DNA from: an uncultured Clostridia bacterium
GTDB lineage: Bacteria > Bacillota > Clostridia > Oscillospirales > Acutalibacteraceae
DNA length: 64,000 bases
Direction: 5' to 3'
NCBI GenBank assembly: GCA_947630835.1
Contig: CANRIZ010000002.1
Span: 1 to 64,000, forward strand
Of the stretch, positions 60,231-64,000 are shown piece by piece. The notes below the pieces were generated by a model, which was given only the letters and a program-made list of their open reading frames with translations, had not been told where the DNA came from and did no database searches. The position numbers and the translations under genes are program-made. Every line of letters starts with the position of its first letter. The stretch's first letter is position 1.

Positions 60231-61190
60231 TCAATTGTCTTTTTTCTTTTTGGTAAGAACAAGCGCAAGTCCCGCTATGGCGGCTATAGCCGCAACCGAA
60301 GCAACCGCATAGTCGCCGGTGGGAGGAATGTCCGTCGGGTTGGAGGGCGTGGTGTTTGTACCGTCGCCGCTCTGATTGGAATTGTCGGAATTATTGGGAT
60401 TGTCGGGATTGTCGGGATCGGTTGTAACCGTGCTTCTCAACAAATCGGCAAGCCCCGAGGTTATGTAGCTTATAGCGTCGCCGAAGCCCCTGAACAGCTG
60501 AGAAAGGTCCGTGGGAGTATAACCTTGAAAAAAGCCCTCGACCGAGTTTGTGGTAGCCTCCTGCGAATTAACCGCAGTAATGAGATTGTTGCGCTCCTCA
60601 AGCGTAACGGAGCCGTTTTTGTAAAGGTTTTTAATGATAAGCTCCGCCTTGTCCACGGTAAGAACTCCGTTGCCTACAAGAGAAACAAGGACGCTTTCCT
60701 TTTGACTGTAGTTAAGACCCGAAAGAGCGTTTACATAATAATCTATTTCCCTGTCGGATCCAACAGGTAAATTGTTGTCGTTATTGTCGTCCGGTTCACC
60801 GGTAACAGGCTCTGAAGGGGAAACCGCGTCGGTAATTGCTTTTGAGATAAGAGCAGTTAACATTCCGGCGGCGGAGCTTGAAAAAGCAACGTCGTCCTTA
60901 ACTGCCGTAACCGCAAGGCTTACCGTAAGTTTTACAGAATCGGGATTTGCTCTGTACGCTGTTTTGTACGGGGTAAGATCGCCTATGCCGGATACAACGT
61001 CCTGCTTAATATTGGAGCGACCCATAGCCGTTTCAACGTCGTTTCCCTTCTCGATGGATTCAAGAATAAGAGTCGCTATTTCCTTTTGTTGGGCGTCTGT
61101 AAGGGCGTCAACCTTTTCACCTGCAAATGCCGGAATTGCAATTGCCATCAACAAAGAAACTGCAACCAAAATAGATAAAATCTTTTTCAT
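60231..61190 (-). CDS. Secreted protein with a sortase-like C-terminal anchor (PPTGD)
   Basis: 319 residues. Signal peptide MKKILSILVAVSLLMAIAIPAFAGE, an Ala/Leu-rich region with small helical repeats (for example AELIIKNLYKNGSVTLEERNN), a spacer of Asp/Asn/Pro/Ser repeats (TDPDNPDNPNNSDNS), then IPPTGD, a hydrophobic helix and the basic tail LTKKKKDN. The last three parts form a cell wall sorting signal, with the PPTGD variant instead of LPxTG common in Clostridia. No sortase gene is in this window. Function of the exposed part is unknown. Confidence 0.75.
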   Translation of the reverse strand: MKKILSILVAVSLLMAIAIPAFAGEKVDALTDAQQKEIATLILESIEKGNDVETAMGRSNIKQDVVSGIGDLTPYKTAYRANPDSVKLTVSLAVTAVKDDVAFSSSAAGMLTALISKAITDAVSPSEPVTGEPDDNNDNNLPVGSDREIDYYVNALSGLNYSQKESVLVSLVGNGVLTVDKAELIIKNLYKNGSVTLEERNNLITAVNSQEATTNSVEGFFQGYTPTDLSQLFRGFGDAISYITSGLADLLRSTVTTDPDNPDNPNNSDNSNQSGDGTNTTPSNPTDIPPTGDYAVASVAAIAAIAGLALVLTKKKKDN

Positions 61191-61377
61191 GTTTCGCTGT
61201 TCCCTTCTTCATTTACTGTAAATAGCCATATCAGCAGTTACTATATCATCTATATACACTTGGAATTATACCAGTTTATTTATCTTATGTCAACAAAAAA
61301 TATAAGCAAAATTCATAATTTTTTTTGGAAATCGGGAGATAATACTTATAATATAACAGAAGAAAGGAAAAATAAAA

Positions 61378-61560
61378 ATGAAAAGAAAAAATGAAAAGCC
61401 CTCCGAAAAGGCAATAAAGAAAATCAATAAAAAGTCGGAGGAAATAGCCGAGATATGGTCGGGCGACACAAACGAGGAAATTTCTTCCGACGTTTTGGGC
61501 AGCTACACGGGAAATCCCACGGAAACGGACAGACCCATACAGGACGCGGACGATTTATAA
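61378..61560 (+). CDS. Small unknown protein
   Basis: 60 residues: very basic N-terminal half (KRKNEKPSEKAIKKINKKSEE) and acidic C-terminal half (NPTETDRPIQDADDL), no hydrophobic part. AGAAAGGA lies 9 bp before the ATG. The split of charges and NPTETDRP ending are seen in some small Clostridial proteins whose role I do not know. Gap 61191-61377 contains only AT-rich DNA. Confidence 0.55.
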   Translation: MKRKNEKPSEKAIKKINKKSEEIAEIWSGDTNEEISSDVLGSYTGNPTETDRPIQDADDL

Positions 61561-61604
61561 TTTAACCGGCTGCGGGCAAATTAATAAAAAATTTAAAATT
61601 TTCC

Positions 61605-61633
61605 TTGCATAAAAGAATATTATATGGTATTAT
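61605..61633 (+). promoter_or_regulatory. Promoter of the rimP-nusA operon
   Basis: TTGCAT (61605-61610), 17-bp spacer, TATTAT (61628-61633). Confidence 0.65.
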
Positions 61634-61660
61634 AAGCAATGTAAGAATATTTGTAAGCTT

Positions 61661-61696
61661 GAGAGTAGGTTGTTCGCCTGCTCTCTTGTGTTTTGT
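61661..61696 (+). promoter_or_regulatory. Hairpin in the rimP leader
   Basis: GAGAGTAGG pairs with CCTGCTCTC (one G-U), followed by TTGTGTTTTG, 12 bp before the RBS GGAGG. It looks like a weak terminator or attenuator within the leader of the operon that encodes NusA. Confidence 0.55.
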
Positions 61697-61707
61697 ACGG
61701 AGGTATT

Positions 61708-62199
61708 ATGGCGGAGAAAAAATCAAACGTCGTTTCGCTTGTTTGGGACATTGCCGAACCGATAGCGGACGAACTCGGTCTTGAGCTGTGGGACATACGT
61801 TTTCTTAAAGAGGGCGCAAATTATTATCTCAGGATTATAATAGATTGCGGCGACCGTCCCGTCGGCATTGACGACTGCGTTAATATGAGCCGCGCTTTGG
61901 ACGCGCCTCTCGACGAGGCGGATCCCATAGACAAAAGTTATTCTCTTCAGGTGCAGTCGCCCGGGATAGAACGCGAGCTTGTAAGGGATTTTCATTTTAA
62001 AAAATACCTGGGCGAAAAGGTTACGGTTCGCTTTATAAGGGCGGTAAATTCCCAAAGGGAATACAAGGGCGTTTTGACCGCCTTTAATAACGGGGAAATT
62101 TCGTTGGCTCTCCCGAACGGTGAAAGCCTCGAATTTAACAAAAAAGATACTTCATGGGTTAAACTTGATGATTTTGGAGGTTTTGCAGAAAATGAATAA
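61708..62199 (+). CDS. rimP: Ribosome maturation factor RimP
   Basis: 163 residues, two domains as usual. LGLELWDIRFLKEGANYYLRIIID near residue 20 and the family segment YSLQVQSPGIERELVRDFHFKKYLGEKVTV near residue 80. It assists 30S maturation. ATG 61708 follows GGAGG; the Met 15 bases earlier has no RBS. It overlaps nusA by 8 bp. First gene of the canonical rimP-nusA-ylxR-ylxQ-infB operon. Confidence 0.94.
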   Translation: MAEKKSNVVSLVWDIAEPIADELGLELWDIRFLKEGANYYLRIIIDCGDRPVGIDDCVNMSRALDAPLDEADPIDKSYSLQVQSPGIERELVRDFHFKKYLGEKVTVRFIRAVNSQREYKGVLTAFNNGEISLALPNGESLEFNKKDTSWVKLDDFGGFAENE

Positions 62200-63241
62200 G
62201 GAATTTTTTGAAGCGGTAAATATGATGGAAAAGGAAAAAGGCATACCCGCCGAATTTCTTTACGAAAAAATCCAAAATGCCATTCTTACCGCGGTAAAGA
62301 AGGAGTACAACGGCAAAGATGTGGTTGAGTGCGAAATTATACCGGAAAAATACGAAATGAACATCTACTACTGCCGTACCGTCGTTGAGGAGGTTGAGGA
62401 TCCCGATTCCGAAATTTCGCTTGAGGACGCGCAGGAAATTAAGAAAAAATACAAGCTCGGCGACGTCGTCAAGATAAAGCTTACCCAAAAGGATTTCGGC
62501 AGAATAGTCGCGCAAAAGGCTAAGCACGTTATCAGGCAGGGCATCAGGGACGCCGAAAAAGGTCAAATTCTGCACGAGTTCCAGTCCAAAAATCAGGAGC
62601 TTGTTACCGCCAAGGTTCAGAGGGTTGACCCGATTACCGGCAACGCTACGCTTGAAATAGGCAAGGCGGAGGCGATTTTACCGAAGTCCGAGCAGGTTCC
62701 CGACGAGGTGCTTACCGAGGAACAGCTCATTAAGGTTTTCATTGTGGACGTAAAGGAAACCGAAAAAGGCCCGAAGGCTATGATTTCACGCAGGCATCCC
62801 GGTCTTGTAAAGAGATTGTTCGAGCTTGAGGTTCCCGAAATTTACGACGGCACGGTTATAATAGATTCCGTTTCCCGAGAGGCGGGCGCAAGAACCAAAA
62901 TCGCCGTACATTCAAAAGATGAAAACGTCGATCCCATCGGCGCGTGCATAGGCCCCAAGGGCACAAGGGTCGGAAATATAGTGGATATACTCGGCGGCGA
63001 AAAAATCGATATAGTAAACTACAGCGAAAAGCCCGAGGAATTTATAGCCGCGGCTCTCGCTCCCGCAAATGTGGTTGAGGTTGAAATCGAAGACGCGGAG
63101 AAAAAAATATGCCACGTCACCGTTCCCGACAATCAGCTTTCGCTCGCCATAGGCAATAAAGGTCAGAACGCGCGTCTTGCAGCCCATCTTACGGGTTGGA
63201 AGATAGATATTAAACCCGAAAGCGGCTTTTATGAGGGTTAA
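62192..63241 (+). CDS. nusA: Transcription termination/antitermination factor NusA
   Basis: 349 residues. N-terminal RNA polymerase-binding domain (NKEFFEAVNMMEKEKGIPAEFLYEKIQNAIL), S1 domain with QELVTAKVQRVDPITGNATLEIGKAEAILPKSEQ near 135-165, KH1 (REAGARTKIAVHSKDENVDPIGACIGPKGTRV) and KH2 (PDNQLSLAIGNKGQNARLAAHLTGWKIDI). The acidic repeats of E. coli NusA are missing, as in other Firmicutes. ATG 62192 inside the rimP end, GGAGG 11 bp before it. Confidence 0.96.
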   Translation: MNKEFFEAVNMMEKEKGIPAEFLYEKIQNAILTAVKKEYNGKDVVECEIIPEKYEMNIYYCRTVVEEVEDPDSEISLEDAQEIKKKYKLGDVVKIKLTQKDFGRIVAQKAKHVIRQGIRDAEKGQILHEFQSKNQELVTAKVQRVDPITGNATLEIGKAEAILPKSEQVPDEVLTEEQLIKVFIVDVKETEKGPKAMISRRHPGLVKRLFELEVPEIYDGTVIIDSVSREAGARTKIAVHSKDENVDPIGACIGPKGTRVGNIVDILGGEKIDIVNYSEKPEEFIAAALAPANVVEVEIEDAEKKICHVTVPDNQLSLAIGNKGQNARLAAHLTGWKIDIKPESGFYEG

Positions 63242-63278
63242 TTGATAATCAAGCTTTAATTACGGGGTGATGAAACCG

Positions 63279-63548
63279 ATGAAACAGAAAAAGATACCTT
63301 TAAGGAAATGCCTCGGCTGCGGCGTTCAAAAGCCGAAGCAGGAGCTTGTAAGAGTGGTCAAAAGTCCGCAGGGCGACATAAGCCTTGACCTTACAGGCAA
63401 AAAAAGCGGCAGAGGTGCTTATATTTGTAAAGACGTTTCCTGCCTTAATAAAGCAAAAAAAGCAAAACGCTTTGAACACGCTTTTGACTGCGCCATATCG
63501 GAGGAAATATATTCTGTTATGGAAAAGGAGCTTAAAAGCGGTGAATGA
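63279..63548 (+). CDS. rnpM: YlxR (DUF448) RNA-binding protein
   Basis: 89 residues. IPLRKCLGCGVQKPKQELVRVV and GRGAYICKDVSCLNKAKK are the two halves of the DUF448 fold. In Bacillus this protein has been reported to bind RNase P RNA (RnpM). ATG 63279 follows GGGGTGA; the GTG at 63267 overlaps that RBS. The stop overlaps the ylxQ start. In the same window, rnpB is at 33 kb. Confidence 0.9.
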   Translation: MKQKKIPLRKCLGCGVQKPKQELVRVVKSPQGDISLDLTGKKSGRGAYICKDVSCLNKAKKAKRFEHAFDCAISEEIYSVMEKELKSGE

Positions 63549-63849
63549 CAGGCTTCTTAATCTTTTGGGAATGGCTCGCAGGGCGGGTAAGCTTTCGATA
63601 GGTCACGACGCAAGCGTAAACAGCTTAAATTCAGGCAAAGCAAAGCTGTGCTTTTTAAGCGTCGAAGCCTCTCAAAGGCTTAAAAACGAAATGGACGCCC
63701 TTTGCAAAAAGACAAACGCAAATATAATCTTCGGCTCATACACCATGCAGCAGTTGGGATTGAGCGTCGGCGCAAAAGCGACAGCCGTTCTTACAGTTAA
63801 CGACGAAGGATTTGCAAAAAGAATTATTGAATTAACTCGGGAGGAATGA
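63541..63849 (+). CDS. ylxQ: YlxQ, L7Ae-family RNA-binding protein
   Basis: 102 residues. NLLGMARRAGKLSIGHDASVNSLNSGKAKLCFLSVEAS is typical of YlxQ; the fold binds kink-turn RNA. GTG 63541 with AAGGAG 10 bp upstream is chosen over an open frame reaching 63385, which would overlap all of ylxR. It overlaps the ylxR stop by 8 bp and is followed by infB after 4 bp. Confidence 0.88.
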   Translation: MNDRLLNLLGMARRAGKLSIGHDASVNSLNSGKAKLCFLSVEASQRLKNEMDALCKKTNANIIFGSYTMQQLGLSVGAKATAVLTVNDEGFAKRIIELTREE

Positions 63850-63853
63850 ATAT

Positions 63854-64000
63854 ATGGCATTAAAAAAGAACAAACTTAACGAAGTGGCAAAAAGCTTCGA
63901 TATTTCACCTAAGATACTTACGCAATTACTCTCAAAGCATTTTAATGTTGAGAAAAAATCCCAGGCTACGCTTGAAGACAGGGAAATGGACGTTATTTTT
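63854..64000 (+). CDS. infB: Translation initiation factor IF-2, N-terminus only
   Basis: Open from ATG 63854 (RBS GAGGAATGA) to the window end, 49 codons. ALKKNKLNEVAKSFDISPKILTQLL matches the first N-terminal HTH-like repeat of IF-2 (usual start near VYELAKELG), and position after ylxQ is canonical. The GTPase domain lies outside the window. Confidence 0.85.
   Translation, partial: MALKKNKLNEVAKSFDISPKILTQLLSKHFNVEKKSQATLEDREMDVIF

Noticed and set aside
60525..61221. Plus-strand open frames opposite the surface protein gene
   Set aside because: The minus-strand gene has a signal peptide, sorting signal and terminator; the plus frames have none.
1..64000. CRISPR array, complete prophage, or large biosynthetic cluster
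   Set aside because: No spaced short repeats, no phage structural genes and no synthase modules were seen.

Overview
The window reads as a chromosomal segment of a spore-forming Firmicute, class Clostridia, most likely a gut Oscillospirales/Ruminococcaceae-type organism. The evidence is a sigma-G gene (41245-42012), a PdaA-like cortex deacetylase, a T-box in front of valS, a Prp protease next to an L27 with a cleavable N-terminus, the rimP-nusA-ylxR-ylxQ-infB operon, and frequent TTG/GTG starts with strong purine-rich ribosome binding sites. Intergenic DNA is AT-rich and genes have intermediate GC. No tRNA, 16S/23S rRNA, CRISPR array or transposase gene was seen.

Layout. 1-1229 (-): secreted subtilase, cut by the window edge. 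1.5-5.0 kb (+): aquaporin and a TetM/EF-G-like GTPase fused to a Rae1/YacP-like NYN nuclease. 5.2-9.2 kb (+): potABCD polyamine importer. 9.2-10.6 kb: a small island (RelB/RelE-type toxin-antitoxin plus a broken Nudix gene) between 92/93-bp direct repeats. 10.6-18.5 kb (-): a run tmk, DUF2156, GNAT, DJ-1, fthC, mltG, U32, class B PBP. 19-22 kb: MacA/MacB-like pair without an ATPase. 22.5-26.2 kb (-): GtrA-like protein and valS with its T-box. 26.3-28.8 kb (-): three unknown membrane proteins behind a promoter and a leader carrying a terminator hairpin. 29.1-34.8 kb (-): a hypothetical, a 280-bp element with terminal inverted repeats, comF, recD2, rnpB and the deacetylase. 34.9-37.1 kb (+): trmL, an orphan MazF-type toxin, patatin. 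37.2-40.6 kb: two ~300-bp hairpin-rich repeats in inverted orientation, enclosing a three-gene lipoprotein/membrane operon under a consensus promoter with palindromic operators, and a divergent XRE regulator. 40.6-50.8 kb: Nudix, sigG, pnp, rpsO, glgP, an RNA methyltransferase, rpmA-prp-rplU, hemolysin III. 50.9-56.2 kb (-): metallophosphoesterase, mtnA, purine nucleoside phosphorylase, mtaD, cyclophilin. 56.2-60.1 kb (-): FtsX-type ABC permease and its ATPase. 60.2-61.2 kb: a surface protein with a sortase-like tail. 61.7-64 kb (+): rimP, nusA, ylxR, ylxQ, start of infB.

How the genes fit together. mtaD, purine nucleoside phosphorylase and mtnA are packed like one operon and suggest salvage of methylthioadenosine through methylthioinosine. 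mltG, the PBP and the deacetylase act on the cell wall; sigG and the deacetylase point to sporulation. trmL, the RNA methyltransferase, U32, pnp, rnpB, the ribosomal proteins, nusA/rimP/ylxR/ylxQ and the GTPase-nuclease fusion all concern RNA or the ribosome.

The most unusual items are the GTPase-NYN fusion, the inverted-repeat-bounded cassette at 37.2-40.6 kb with its operator-laden promoter, and the direct-repeat-bounded toxin-antitoxin island whose repeats keep both a terminator and the last codons of the neighbouring PBP gene. All functional calls come from reading motifs; no database search was run.
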